This document shows positions 33,330 to 45,632 of a DNA stretch of 64,000 nucleotides, piece after piece. This stretch comes from Echinometra lucunter (taxonomy: Eukaryota; Echinodermata; Echinoidea; Camarodonta; Echinometridae), in contig CM057158.1 of the NCBI GenBank assembly GCA_029962745.1, positions 12,246,776 to 12,310,775 of the forward strand, read 5' to 3'. A program made the position numbers and the translations under genes. The notes under the pieces were generated by a model. That model did no database searches. It was not told the origin of the DNA and worked only from the letters and a program-made list of their open reading frames with translations. Each line of letters opens with the position of its first letter. The first letter of the stretch is position 1.

Positions 33330-33789
33330 AGGGGGTACTCACGATCAATGCTGAAACAATGTTCCTTCATTTAAAAGAGCATGATTTTATTAGCAGAAAA
33401 TGATATTTCTAAATTTAAAAAAAAAGTCGTGTTGCCAAGAAAAACTAAAAATATGGTAAGATTTCAGCCTATTTTTGGCCCCTCAGCTGTGTCCCAGTTT
33501 CGATCGGGTACCCACAACGATGTCATTTTGGTTACCTTGTCGCGCAATTCTAGCAAAATGCGCGCAAGGTGTAATACATATTGTACAGTCTAGCGCGCAC
33601 CACAACTGCAATGCACGAAGCTGGGTAACCACATCTACGTCATACCTCATACTCAAAACCTTTGACTAATCACAAATAATTTGCCAAAATGCATTGATTT
33701 TGATTGAAAATCATCAAATTTTTAATGCTATTGGTCTTAGAATTCTATTCTTGATCATATCAAAAAATTTTAACCATTGTTTAACCACT
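33330..33789 (+). mobile_element. TTAA-type MITE, family A, copy 2
   Basis: Begins AGGGGGTACTCACG after TTGA (a mutated TTAA) and ends ACCACT before TTAA at 33790-33793. It aligns throughout with 44442-44933, including CGCGCAATTCTAGCAAAATG and the TAGCGCGCACCACAACTGC core. Confidence 0.85.
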
Positions 33790-33855
33790 TTAAACAGACT
33801 GAGGAAGCTCACAAGTTATCTTGCACTTCCTCCCATAACTCAAGCTCATCTTTAA

Positions 33856-34390
33856 AGGGTAAGTCCACCCGTATGAAATTTCACTGTTTCAATAAACGGA
33901 GATGAATTTGAACAGCATTTTAAAAAAGAAATGAGCAAAATCGGTCAAAGAATAAGAAAATAACACTCATTTACATTATCTAGTAAACTACTCTCGGCTC
34001 TGCAAATTGGCAACACTGATGACATCATATGCGAGCAGCTTTCCATTCACTTTGTACATGAAATTTCACATTTTCTCAATTTTCTTGGAAGTTACACATT
34101 TTCTAAACCCCATAGTCAAAGTATGTTATGTTAGAATAACATTTAGAAAATGTGTAACTTCCAAGAAATTTGAGAAAATGTGAAATTTCATTAACAAAGT
34201 GAATGGAGACCTGCTCGCATATGATGTCATCACTGTTGCCAATTTGCAGAGCCGAGAGTAGTTTACTAGAAAATGTAAATGAGTGTAGTTTTCTTATTCT
34301 TTGACCGATTTTGCTCATTTCTTTTTAAAATGCTGTTCAAATTTATCTCCTGTTATTGAAATAGTGAAACTTCTAGGGTGGACTTTCCCT
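33856..34390. mobile_element. TTAA-flanked foldback element, family C
   Basis: TTAA (33852-33855) then AGGGTAAGTCCACCC; GGGTGGACTTTCCCT then TTAA (34391-34394). The two halves are inverted copies of one another almost end to end: GAGCAAAATCGGTCAAAGAA, GCAAATTGGCAAC, GATGACATCATATGCGAGCA and ATGTGTAACTTCCAAGAAA all have inverted partners. The centre is near 34120-34140. 535 bp. Confidence 0.92.
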
Positions 34391-34394
34391 TTAA

Positions 34395-36196
34395 CTGTAA
34401 CTTTTTTCATTGAGTGCTATCTTTGATTGGAGGGATATCAGTTAATAAAATAATCATGACAACAATGCACTTCACCAGTAGTTTCCATTTGAAAATAAGA
34501 TTGTATAGTTGTATGTATGAGACAATCTTCTAATTAAGGAGAAATGAGGTATACAAATGTATCCCAATACAATATGTTGACTTTGTTTTTCAGAGCTTAT
34601 TTTAACAGGAAAAACAGAGTAATATTTATCATATTGTCATGATTTTCTTGCAAAGCTGATGAATTAGTTTTGAACTGTGTTAAGTTATTGCAGCTGAAGG
34701 AGTGTCACAAATTCTCATGTTTGGAAAGTTTATATTCCTTTTGTAACAATGACCCACAGGTGACCTCATCCTGGACTGAAAATTGTCAAAGAGTCTGGCT
34801 GAATATTGGCGATGACTCTTCTTATTATGTTAGGGAGCTCAGAATATCAAAATTGGATTGTGCTTGCATAAATGTCAGCCCCACTGGGATGCAGACTAGT
34901 TTCCATCTTTTAGCACTTGATAAACCTTAAAATGGTCTGAAAGTTAGCCCAGAGATGTCACTTTTTGGTGACATTTACATGTCTTCAAGAAATTCAACAA
35001 TAACATTTTTATTTCGGTAAGCTTATCAAGATCCTTGTAATCAGAAGCATTTGGAAAAAATGTTGCGATTACTTGGGCTGTCTTAGTCGCTCTTCCAAAT
35101 AATTGACTTGAGAGTGAGATGATAAAGGTCATATAACTAGACCAACTCTAAAATAGTTATTGCTGTTAAAACAAAAAAATATATTTTTTTTTTTTCATGA
35201 AATGTGGAACAAGTATTTTAATGGAGGTGGATATTATCAAATTGCAGATAGTATGTTCTGGTTTATCTGTTTCCTTTTCTTATGCTTATGAAATTCCTAG
35301 CAAAATAGTTTAGTGAACTGTGGACATGTAACACAGATATATCCCAAATATCCATGATGCATCAAAAGATCTTGAGCAGACATGCATACTAAAAAGTGAG
35401 GAATGTTTGTTGCTTTAGATTTCCAGAACTTTCTCAAGAACTATTCTGTCTTAAAGAGTTCTGTGTTTGTAATGTGCATAGAGTGGCCAAAGTTCATGTT
35501 CAGAAAGGGTAAAAGACTTTGCAGGATGGAAGAAGAAAGTGATTCAAAGCTGAAACTGATGGCAAACCGATCAATGAATCAGACGAAGGCAAGTTAGGGG
35601 TTGAAGGAAGCGAGGAGAAATTATTTGGCAGGTGTGCGAAGCAATCAGAAATCATTGCCAGTTTGAGGTAATCAAAATCATTGCCAATTTAATGAGCAAC
35701 AGCAAGTGACTTGCCATCTGCCAGGGGGTTGGCAATGCTAGAGAGAGGCTGTGAGGGAATGATGGGATAGTTGAAGGTTGAGGTGACGAGGTATAAATCA
35801 CATCTTAGCGATCTAACAGACTCTCCCATGAAGGGCTCACCATACCTGGCTGACATTAAGTTAATCTGCTCTCAGTCTAACATCATAGCAATATTTAAAG
35901 TAACTGCGACTTTATGTCATATTTCTCATGTGAAGAGATAACTTTTAATTGCAAAATGAATGATACATCAGCAGAGTTAACTGCATTCTGTAGATTGATA
36001 TGGTATACTGCCATACTACTGAGTATTCCTCAAGATCTTGAAAACATCTGCTCCAAGTCAAATACATTAAACCTAAACAGACAGTTTATCCTTGCTATAT
36101 AAGGCAGTCATTTTATGCTTTGCAGCTTCCTTTTACAGGTATCAAAGAATTGAGACTTATTGTGATGTTGAGTCATTTATTCCATTCTTGTCATCC
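34395..36196. other. Unassigned stretch
   Basis: No gene or repeat family recognised. A 40-base internal repeat (AATCA-AAATCATTGCCA) lies near 35645-35690. The area 35590-35870 is less AT-rich and without repeats. Confidence 0.4.
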
Positions 36197-36434
36197 TTCT
36201 TTCTCCCTATGTGAAGAGTTTGTAACAGCTTTCTTATATCTGTTCTTCAACTTTTCTGCATTGTCACGGCTTGTGCCTGAAGCGGTGGGGATGATGATAA
36301 AGGCCACTGTCAGCTGTATCCATCGATGGCAAGTATTTCTAGGAAGAAAGATCCTGCTCATCATTCTCGGGATCTAAGGACAATTTTTTAGTGCCTGTTT
36401 TCCTGAAATACTCCACAGTTTTGGCAGTGGTTAA

Positions 36435-36924
36435 AGGCATTGGCTAACATTGTTATGATTAAAAAAAAATCTTGTTTTGTTACTTGAAAATGGGCTAAAC
36501 ATAAGGGTTATAGTGTAAAAATACCAGTCTGAAAGTTTCAAAGTATAATATCCACAGGAAGTATTTTTAAATATAAAAAATGTGAACCAATGTTTGAAAA
36601 ATATACGAGGGTAGGTTGCATAGAATAGACATAAGGAGTGCTGCATGCACGTATGACTCACCTTACCGTACTGTGTGTATTGGCGTATCACTGCTGCGGG
36701 AGGCACATAACAGCATTTTCAAATTCAAGCAAAGTGGTCCTCTTCGTGATTGTCTCGTGAGACGAAGGATAATAAAATCGCCGTTTGCGTCTAACTTACA
36801 CTTTTTCATTCCAAATTATGGTTGGTTTCAGGGTTTTTGAGTACAAATACAAGTACTCGTACACATGTTTCATCTTAGTTTGAGAATTTTTTAAATCAGC
36901 TACTCACAAAGTTAGCCAATGCCT
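36435..36924 (-). mobile_element. TTAA-flanked MITE, family D, copy 1
   Basis: TTAA at 36431-36434, then AGGCATTGGCTAAC; GTTAGCCAATGCCT, then TTAA at 36925-36928: 14-bp perfect inverted termini. The interior matches 41666-42152 in the opposite orientation (CCTTCGTCTCACGAGACAAT and GTACTTGTATTTGTACTC words on its minus strand). Confidence 0.92.
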
Positions 36925-36928
36925 TTAA

Positions 36929-37319
36929 TGAAGAACAAAGGTTCTTGGGCAACTACCAATGTGCATTGTTTCTCACCTGGTAATTTTCTTATTACTCCAT
37001 TGTTGAAAAATTGTTGAAAAACACAAGCATGAAAGCTTATTACTATGACAGTTTTCTCTGTGGTGAATTGAATGTAGAGGGCAAAAACTTCTTGATATTT
37101 TCTCAGTACAGGTACATGTATCCATGAAGAAAGATTTTGTATTTGTTTCCAATAACATTGTAATACTAAGACTGTAGCAGTGTTGCTTAGATGCGATCAT
37201 TGCCCGTGCCTGCCTAACAAATCATGTTTATATTTTGATGAAGTCTTTTAGCACTTGATGGCAATGCAAATGCAAGCCTGAAAGCATTGGTATAAGTACA
37301 TAAGGGATTTGAAGAGATT
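36929..37319. other. Unassigned stretch
   Basis: Mirrored in copy B; no gene recognised. Confidence 0.5.
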
Positions 37320-37680
37320 CCTTCCTGTTACCTGTTCTAGGTGGTAGACCCCTGAATGGGATCCTATGCTGCTCTAGGATGGAATACTACTCATTTCTAT
37401 TCTCTGTAGGAATGTATCCCCCCTCTTTTCTGCAAGCCTTCATCTCAGCTGTCACAGTTTCAACATTAGCCATGTGCCGAAGCCATTATGCAGTTAACCA
37501 AGCGCCATTATTATCCAATTAGCCATCCAATCATAGAGGACCAGAAGTCCCCTCCAGAACTAATTACCTGCACACTGTGACATAGACGATCGCCGGCAGG
37601 TCAAATGTCGCGGAGGCCTCGAACTCGCGACTCTGTGCCAATGACCTGTAGAGGCACAGGAGTCCTTGTTGTGGAAAATG
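37320..37680. promoter_or_regulatory. Non-repetitive, GC-richer block; possible regulatory element
   Basis: Contains homeodomain-type CAATTAGCC and CTAATTACC, TALE-type AGCTGTCA, and a CpG-rich end with GTCGCG...CGCGAC words near 37600-37632. The minus strand there has a B-box-like GAGTTCGAGGCC, but no A box or tRNA fold is evident. Function is inference. Confidence 0.22.
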
Positions 37681-39336
37681 CTGGAACTGCTGAAACATTT
37701 GATTAGATTCTGTAAATGTGGAGAAGTCTTTACGTTGAAAAGTGTTTTAAGTGTTGAAATCTTGGATTAGATGCTATTCCAAATTCCCTCTATGTTTAGG
37801 GCCAAGTTATGTAAAGAGTAAAATTTCCTTCAAATCTGTAGTGAGCAAAAGAAAGAAAGAAAAAAAAAAAAAGAACCATGAACCCCCTCCTTCCAAAATG
37901 AAAGAAAAGTTCTTTGCAATGAGTTCTCTACACTTAGTAGTAATCAGTAGTAAGTCTTTTCTGGTTCAGTCAAATTGATGCAATAGAGTCTAGTCTTGGC
38001 ATTTGGAATTAGAGGTCAAGAAGAGTAGACCTACATGTAACATTTGAATTTAGTAGTGTACAGGATGAGAACATCCTTACAAACTTGTACTGGTGCTATC
38101 ATAGTTTGCACTTGAAATGTCATGACAATTTTTCTTCAGATCAGCGAAAAAAACACAACAGGGCCAAAGGGTGATTTCCCCGTGAAACCTTTGAAATTGC
38201 CCCTGTGAGCCCCAAACAAGGGCTTAAAAAACACGAAACTTATTGTAAAATTCCCCCCTCCCCCTGACTGGGTGTAGAAGTCGAGTAATGACTTGAAATG
38301 TTTGGCTCATTACACCACTGACTTGGATCATTGGGATGCAATAATGATTAAATGAATTTTAACAATAATTATTGTTACTATAGTTAATCCTTGAAAATGA
38401 TAATTATTATGAAATAGCTCATGTGAGCCCCAAAATAGCCCTCATGAAAAGTTTCATTTATTTTTCTCTGAAGCTTAAAAAAAAGCCCTGCTTCAGATGT
38501 CATCATAAAATAGAAGATGACATAGGTGGTCTCTCCATGATGTGAGCCTGTTATTTCGAAGAAAAGAAATCAGTTCAAACCCCTTACGGAGATGGAATTC
38601 GTCAAGGTTCTCATCTATTCATCAAGAATTTACCTTGTCAATTGAATCTGCTGGATGCTAAGAAACTTTGAGATTTTTAGTCTTGTTCAAGTCTCTCCGA
38701 TGCATAGGAATTGGCCTAGAATCCAGGGGGACTTTATCCAATCATGGAAAAAATCCCAAATCAGGACAAAACTAGAGATAGAAAAGGAAATGTTATATTA
38801 TTGTCTGAGTGCTTGAATTTTATGGTAACCTCAGTTTTGTTACATTTAAAAAAAAACTGTGAGGGTTATATGTTTGACTTGGATGTTGTCATCAGGGACA
38901 TGTTTAGCATACAGAATATGTCATACAGTCAGCTTTGGTTAAAGGCTAAGCCCCTATCTTCAGTTATTTGCAAGGATCTCTGCTAGGGGCTACCCCCTCT
39001 TGGCCCTAGCTATGTGTGTGCACCTGTTTCTTGACAAATTCAATCTCAGCATCTGTATTTTGACAGATTTTCAAATCCCCCTTCTGTGAGGAACTTGGGT
39101 TACAACCTTTCAGTCGCAAATGCCTTCCTTTCTCCAACACTTTCATATTTCTGCTTAGCACAAACCTCAGTAAGGGCCTTATTGAAAACAACAATTCTCT
39201 TTAGAACTAACTAATAATCAATCCACATTTGTTATAAGTTTTCTACTATGTATGAAATGCATTGTAACTTCAATGTAACATATTTGTCATATGCTTTATC
39301 ACCTACATATATGTATCTACACTTCCTAATATTGCC
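37681..39336. other. Unassigned stretch
   Basis: AT-rich sequence with a poly-A run near 37860. No gene recognised. Confidence 0.45.
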
Positions 39337-39840
39337 AGTATAAATTCCTGTACACACGCATGAGCACAGGTTTTTCGCTAAAGATGTTCTGTCCATTGAT
39401 AGAAATCACACCCTTTTCGAGTTTTTTCTCTGTGCTTTTCTATGAAAATTTACCCCTTAAAAAACCCCTTGAACATTCCTCGGAAACAAAGTCTGTATCT
39501 ATTTTTGTTAAATTCAAGAAACATACGCTTTTTCTTCATGTTTTGCCTATTTGACATCATACTAGTGATGCTCCTAAATCTGCTAAAACTGCACTTTCCA
39601 CAGGGAATAATTTTCCTGGTATCGCATCACGTAATTTGCTATGCATTTTTATATGACTGCTACACAAAATTTCATTTGTGTAGCAGGTTTTTTTACATAG
39701 AAACGTACAGAACTTTGTTAAAAGTATATTCCCATCGACCAAAACTGCTAATCAAATTTGACAATGTAAAGTTATTCCCTGTTCCATGCATTTTTTGATG
39801 GTGCATGTATACAGCAATATTTCAATATTTTTGACTGCCC
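39337..39840. repeat. Diverged relative of the 19652-20712 repeat
   Basis: Shares TAAATTCCTGTACACAC, GAGCACAGGTTTTTC, CACCCTTTTCGAGTT and a TATACAGCAATAT word with the units near 19780-20890. It contains a perfect hairpin at 39657-39686: CTGCTACACAAA and its complement around a 6-base loop. Confidence 0.55.
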
Positions 39841-40786
39841 CCTCCCCTCCCCTCCCCCCATCCAGAGATTTTTTTTCCAAGTTCTTTTTTCAAGTTCCGT
39901 ATACTTTCCATTAGAAATTGCATCCTAAATTGAAAGTTGTTTCAATGTATGAGTGTACACAGAGTTAAATGTCTGCAGCCCACTGGCCTAATATCAGAGA
40001 AGGTCTGTTCAAACAACCCAGAGGCTATTTCTTCCATTCTGATAAACCCACACTATCCTTCCACGAAACATAGAAGTAAAAAAAAGTTGATTGGAATCGA
40101 GGGGGGGGGGGGGAGAGGGCTGCTGTGGTGGATTCTTACTTCTTGCAAGGTCTGTTGATCAGGATTTTAGGTAACAAGTGATAAAAAGACTTTTGCTTCT
40201 GAAACCAAAGAAATTTGACCTAGTTGAAATTTTGTATCACACTTTTGGAAAATGGTATTCAACATTTTTTAAAGCTATATTCAAATGGGGAATTAGTATC
40301 TTTTTCTGTGAGTAATTTCATTTTGTATCACCTCTTCTGAGTCACAGTTTTGGTAAAGTAACAGTTTGGTTTCTTTTAGTTGTAATATGGTCAGGTGATG
40401 CATAGGTCATTGATTATATAAATAGATTGCAGGGTTCAAAACCATGAATGATTTCTGTGAAAAGATTTCTCTAAATTCAAAATGGGGATCTTTATAGGTC
40501 TTCTTGAATCACATCATGCAAATATGCTTCTCTGCATTTCATGCTTGATATTTTCCAGAGCAACTGTTTTGTAATATGGACTGTTGTGTCAGTGTCACCA
40601 CAGAAAAATTTGCTTGACATTACCTGGAAAAAATTCCTTTCAAGCACCCCCTTATGCCCCCCCCCCCCATTTGCCTTCAAAATTTTTTCATTTCTGCATC
40701 TGTATCTCATACTGTCATTGTCAGTGTTTTTGAGGCCAGAGTCCACCTGATATGAGAGCTGTCCAAATGTTCACAGATGTTTTCAG
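39841..40786. other. Unassigned stretch
   Basis: C-runs near 39840-39860 and 40659-40669 and a G-run near 40100. No gene recognised. Confidence 0.45.
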
Positions 40787-40923
40787 GGCCTGATTATGAT
40801 TTCACCGCTTTCTCCTCTCTCTGCCCTTCATTTCTTCAAAGTTCCCTCAAAACGTCTATTAAATCGTATTTGAAGGCGCGTCTGCTTACAGGGCCCCTCC
40901 ATGTCCCCAGACGAGAGACCTAA
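40787..40923 (+). CDS. Coding-like segment 1 (44 codons then TAA)
   Basis: The acceptor GATGTTTTCAG ends at 40786. The frame from 40789 is open for 44 codons to TAA at 40921-40923. It starts Pro-Asp-Tyr-Asp-Phe-Thr and has a basic helix-like patch (Leu-Lys-Thr-Ser-Ile-Lys-Ser-Tyr-Leu-Lys-Ala-Arg). It is unchanged in copy B (52063-52199), whereas the flanks show indels. The minus strand also has an ATG-led frame here, so the strand is uncertain. No domain recognised. Confidence 0.28.
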
Positions 40924-40955
40924 TATTAGAAATGAGGTCTGTTCAAACATACTAG

Positions 40956-41165
40956 GGGGCACTCCTCACCGATAATTCCTCTATCTCGTCAGCATTGTCA
41001 TCACGGCAAGGAAGTCTGAAGATCTTCTTGACTTCGGTGGTAGGTCCCACGTGGGATGGAGTTGAGGACAATCTCGAGGCAGAAGGTATCAAGCTCGATG
41101 CCACCCTCTGTCAGACCGGTTTTCCTTCAACTAAAAAGAATATGGAAATAGAATCATTTCATTAA
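40956..41165 (+). CDS. Coding-like segment 2 (69 codons then TAA)
   Basis: An open frame without ATG runs from 40956 to TAA at 41163-41165. It is rich in G-starting codons (Asp-Gly-Val-Glu-Asp-Asn-Leu-Glu-Ala-Glu) and GC-richer than its surroundings. Against copy B (52232-52441) there are no indels and a single substitution, GGA to GGG, silent in this frame. It is in a different frame from segment 1 and only about 35 bases away, so a simple two-exon model fails. On the minus strand a donor-like GTGAGG (40964-40969) and acceptor-like TTCTTTTTAG (41131-41140) also exist, but no frame is open across that interval. Confidence 0.3.
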   Translation, partial: GALLTDNSSISSALSSRQGSLKIFLTSVVGPTWDGVEDNLEAEGIKLDATLCQTGFPSTKKNMEIESFH

Positions 41166-41169
41166 AAAG

Positions 41170-41661
41170 TAAGAGGTATTTTGGGTAGTGAAGTCATTCA
41201 GTATTTGTTTCATCATCATGCACAGAGCGTATAAGTGTCAAGAAATTGTGGCAAAGGTGGAGATCAGCTTTTGCTTTATGATTTCCTCAAGGGTCTTATG
41301 TCATCTTTATGTGATTTGCATGGAAAGATTGAACCAGTTTTCTGCTTTTCTCCTTTGATCTTATTCTTACCCAAGACATGAATATGAATTCTTATTCATG
41401 CTGTTGGCAGCAAATCTGGCTCAAGAATGAAAGTGTTCAACAGATTTGTTTGAACTGAAAATCTGTACATTTTCCTTCCTGAATCAGAAATTGATATCCC
41501 TATTGTGAAATTGAGAGCCATGGGAGAGTAAATGCCATATTTCAGTGGCCATATCACCATTGGATAAAAGGCATTCCAGGTCCAAATGTCATTTTTGAAG
41601 TTCATTCACTAAAATTATTCAAACCTTTAGTGGCTTAGAAGAGGTAAAGCATATATAAGAC
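41170..41661. other. Unassigned stretch
   Basis: No feature recognised. Confidence 0.5.
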
Positions 41662-41665
41662 TTAA

Positions 41666-42152
41666 AGGCATTGGCTAACTTTGTGAGCAGCTGATTTAAA
41701 AAATTCTCAAACTAAGATGAAACATGTGTATGAGTACTTGTATTTGTACTCAAAAACCCTGAAACCAACCATAATTTGGAATGAAAAAGTGTAAGTTAGA
41801 CGCAAATGGCGATTTTATTATCCTTCGTCTCACGAGACAATCACTGAGAGGACCACTTTGCTTGAATTTGAAAATGCTGTTATGTGCCTCCCGCCACGTG
41901 ATACGCCAATACACACAGTACGGTAAGGTGAGTCATATGCGCATGCGCACTCCTTATGTCTATTCTGTGCAACCGACCCTCGTATATTTTTCAAACATTG
42001 GTTCACATTTTTGATATTTAAAAATACTTCCTGTGGATATTATACTTTGAAACTTTCAGACTGGTATTTTTACACTATAACCCTTATGTTTATCCCATTT
42101 TCAAGTAACAAAACAAGATTTTTTAAAATCATAACAATGTTAACCAATGTCT
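41666..42152 (+). mobile_element. TTAA-flanked MITE, family D, copy 2
   Basis: TTAA (41662-41665), AGGCATTGGCTAAC at the left end, TTAACCAATGTCT at the right, TTAA (42153-42156). Inverted relative to copy 1 at 36435-36924. Confidence 0.9.
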
Positions 42153-42156
42153 TTAA

Positions 42157-42660
42157 GACATGCTCCTATTCTGACCTTCCTATTTCATGTTTGTCTCATG
42201 TTTGTCATGTAATGTTGTTATTCTCATTATTTGAAGCCGCATCCCTCCGCTATGGCTTCTTTATCGAGAAACCTTGATACAGAAGTCCTCTACAACTAAA
42301 AACATCACTAATCTCCTTCAACTTTAATTTGCAATTAATTTTTTTTTTTTGTGAAGGGATTGAATTTTCCAAAACTGATATAGCTTTTTGTTGTTACATG
42401 TTAGGGGTGTTTTGTTTCTTTTTTGTTGATTTCCAGGTTTCGTGGTCAGTGCATTCTGAGTGAGAGCAGGATTTCAGTGTGTGCTTTTCATTTGTTATTG
42501 TTCTTTCAGATATCAATTAAGTTTAGATGCAAAAAAAAATGTGAGGTTTGCCGTTCAATACATGTATTTGAACAAGTCTTTAGGGAGGTAAAGCTTGTTC
42601 ATTCAAACCTTTGGAAAGCTCTGTCATGCATTATAATGCAAAAAAAAATAAATTATTACA
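42157..42660. other. Unassigned stretch
   Basis: The 42423-42660 frame has no recognisable domain and runs into the next element. Confidence 0.45.
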
Positions 42661-43000
42661 TTGCCCTCAATCGACCGACCTTAAAATGCGAAAAAACAGG
42701 GTCAGGTTTAAAAAAAAAATTTTTTTTAGCAGACCCAAATATACAAAGAAAATCTCAGATTTGGGTGAAGAATTTGCTAATCTTTGTATGCGATGGCTTA
42801 AAAAACACTCTTATATGCATTTTGACTGCGTTCTGCCCGCATTTTCCCCATTAAAAACTCATAGAAAATATTGGAAAACTCAACTCTCTCACATCACACA
42901 ACTGCACATATTACACATAGTATCAGTTACAGTCCAGTGGGGTAGAAAAAAAAAATCGACCGACCGACCCAATTTTCAAATTTTGTGCATGTGAGGGCAA
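42661..43000. mobile_element. Possible MITE with TTGCCCTCA termini
   Basis: Begins TTGCCCTCAATCGACCGACC and ends GTGAGGGCAA, giving 9-bp inverted ends. It contains further CGACCGACCGACCC near the right end. The target duplication is not resolved. The frames over it are not credible. Confidence 0.5.
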
Positions 43001-44437
43001 CATAATAATTTTTTTTTTTTCCCCTTATGTCAACCATTTCAAATGCTGAGGAATGTGGAGAAAGTCAAAGGAAGTTTCAAGTAAAATACTACACCATCTA
43101 GTACAAATACCTCAAGAGAATGACTGTATGTTGTATGAATCATGATGTGATAGTTGACCTATTTTTTCCATTTTTACTTCTCGTCATACTCCCAATGGCT
43201 GCATATACCCGGAATGTTTCATCGGACACTTGATGAAGTATGTACAGTATGTCAAGTGCCATGACTAATTTCTGAATTTTTCTCCAGTTTCATTTCATCT
43301 TATTAAAGAGAAGGATTTGTAATAAACATGCATGTAGAATGTGAAGATGGAGAGTTTGGGGCATCAGTTCTCGTATCACTATTTTTAAAAATGGTAAAAT
43401 ATTGTACTATATATACATGTACAATAAAAAGCACCTTAGTGTGTGTTTTATGAAGCTTTGTCTCTTTTTTTGCTGTTGCTCCATTATGCCATCTCTCTCT
43501 CTCTCTCTCTCTCTTGTTCTCTCAGTCATAGTCCTGTCTTCTGATTTCTAATATGCACTATGTTCTCACCAATTTTTCTTTCTCTACAATTTATCTTAAA
43601 CAAAAAGAAACCTTACTTCACATTGGAACCCCCCTTTTTTTGGGGGGGGGAGGGGTCTCTTTCTCTCTTGCATATTTTCCTCTACACCACAAGGCAATAA
43701 CTTATACTAATATACATGCTTCTTTCTATTTTACACTCTTTCACACATGGAAAATCGTACAGTTTTGTCATAATTTAAATGTAGTTATAACCATAAATGT
43801 TTTGATTTTGTTTTTGAATGAATATGAATATGATAATAGTGGTGTGTCAACTTACGTAATCTCATACAGAGTGAGTAAATATCCTTCTGGCTTCTGACAA
43901 CAAATAGAGGTTCAGGCAGGAACTGTAACTTTCCAACTATTTCATATGAGAAGTAAGGCTAACTTGTTTCTTTGAGTGTTATTATATAGTATAGGAATTC
44001 TTAATACATGTAGCCTTGCCTTTCCTTCCAAACTGTTGACCTTTTTTAAAATGATGTTTATTGTTAAAACAATATGTAGCCCCTTTTCCTTTACATCGTC
44101 ATATCTGCCTCCTTATACAATATTTCTTTCTACAATTATTTTCTTGTGTGAAGAGGGCCCCCTATTTCTCTTTATCCATCTCCTTTTACCTTTTCTTTCT
44201 CCTCTCTCCGCTGCGTCTATCCCCGCACAACAAGGCTATGAAATACACTGATATGGAAACCAGATTCTGCGTTAATCGAAGCAACGAGGTGTGAAAGAAT
44301 AGAAGAAGTCACTGTCAGCCAAGCAAATGATCTTCACATCTGTCTTTTCATTTAGTGTCAATATTTAAAAGTCTTCAGATATTTTCCCCTCATATTCATC
44401 AAAAAGATGAGGATCATTACCAGATAGAGAAGTAGCC
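43001..44437. other. Unassigned stretch with (CT)n at 43493-43515
   Basis: Holds a CT microsatellite and a C-run/G-run pair near 43630-43655. No gene recognised. Confidence 0.5.
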
Positions 44438-44441
44438 TTAA

Positions 44442-44933
44442 AGGGGGTAGGTACCCAATGCTGAAACAATGTTACCGGTAGCTCATTTAAAAGAGCATGA
44501 TTTTATTATCAGAAAATCATCTGCCTAAAGTTTTTTTTAAAAGTCAGTGTTGCCAAGGAAACCCCCAAATATGGTAAGATTTCAGGATATTTTTGACCCC
44601 TCAGCCATGACCCAGTTTTATCTGGGTACCCACTTTGGACATCATTTTGATGTCAGAGTGGGTACCTTGTCGCGCAATTCTAGCAAAATGCGCGCAAGGT
44701 ATAATACATATTGTACAGTCTAGCGCGCAGCACAACTGCAATGCGTGAAGCTGGGTACCCACTTTTACGTCATACCTCACACTCAAATTTTTTTGGTCAG
44801 CTCTTGACCTTTTATGAGAAAATTAGCCAAAATGCATTCATTTCGATTGAAAATCATCATATTTTTAATGTTATTCTTTTAGAATTCTATTCTCGATCAT
44901 ATAAAAAAAAAAAATTACCATTGTGTAATCACT
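44442..44933 (+). mobile_element. TTAA-flanked MITE, family A, copy 3
   Basis: TTAA (44438-44441), AGGGGGTAGGTACCC at the left, GTGTAATCACT at the right, TTAA (44934-44937). Aligns along its full length with copies at 18599, 33330 and 55714. Confidence 0.92.
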
Positions 44934-44937
44934 TTAA

Positions 44938-45632
44938 AGTTATCAAAGCACATCCTGAAGTGAAAAAGCAGATGTTTTTGTGCAAAAATGTTCTTGGGGT
45001 ATCTTTGCTTGTTCTGCATCCGTCCACAGCGTATTTCCTCTAGGAAATTGACCTGCATAATAGTACAGATCTTTCTAACTTTGAATAATTCTATTTTAAC
45101 GTGGTGCCCTAAGGATGAAATTCTAAGAAATGCTGAAACCAGACTGGGGCAACTCATTCCAGAAGCGTCTTTTGTTTTATTTCTTTATCATTTCTTTTTT
45201 AAATAGTTTTCTTCCTGAAAAAAAACATCAATAAAAAGGACTACTACCTCATATTCTTGTCATTTTTCCTTTCATCCATTTTTCAGTCATTTGTTTCAAT
45301 TGTCTATTCTCATCTTGAAAATTCAAGGCAAATGCTAAAGGTTGATTGATTAACATTCTGTCAGGAAATATTCATTTTTCTGTTTCAGTATTTAATAAGA
45401 TATTCAAGAATCTTGGTTTGCATCAACTTCATGTTATTTTCAACTTGATCATAACATGTAACATTATGACCTTAAAACGTTCAGGCTTTCAATGTTTTTT
45501 ATAGAAATGTTCAGATTCTTGGTATAGACATTAGTATCTGTGAACTGGAAAAAGAAGTTATCCTATAGAATGCTGATTGAAGTTATGTGTGATCCAACAA
45601 CATGGGATGAGACAGGAAAAACTGCTAAAAAA
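44938..45632. other. Unassigned stretch
   Basis: No feature recognised. Confidence 0.5.

Noticed and set aside
37590..37640. tRNA or SINE B box on the minus strand (GAGTTCGAGGCC)
   Set aside because: The T-arm spacing is wrong, no A box was found, and copy B differs in the stem; chance in a CpG-rich stretch.
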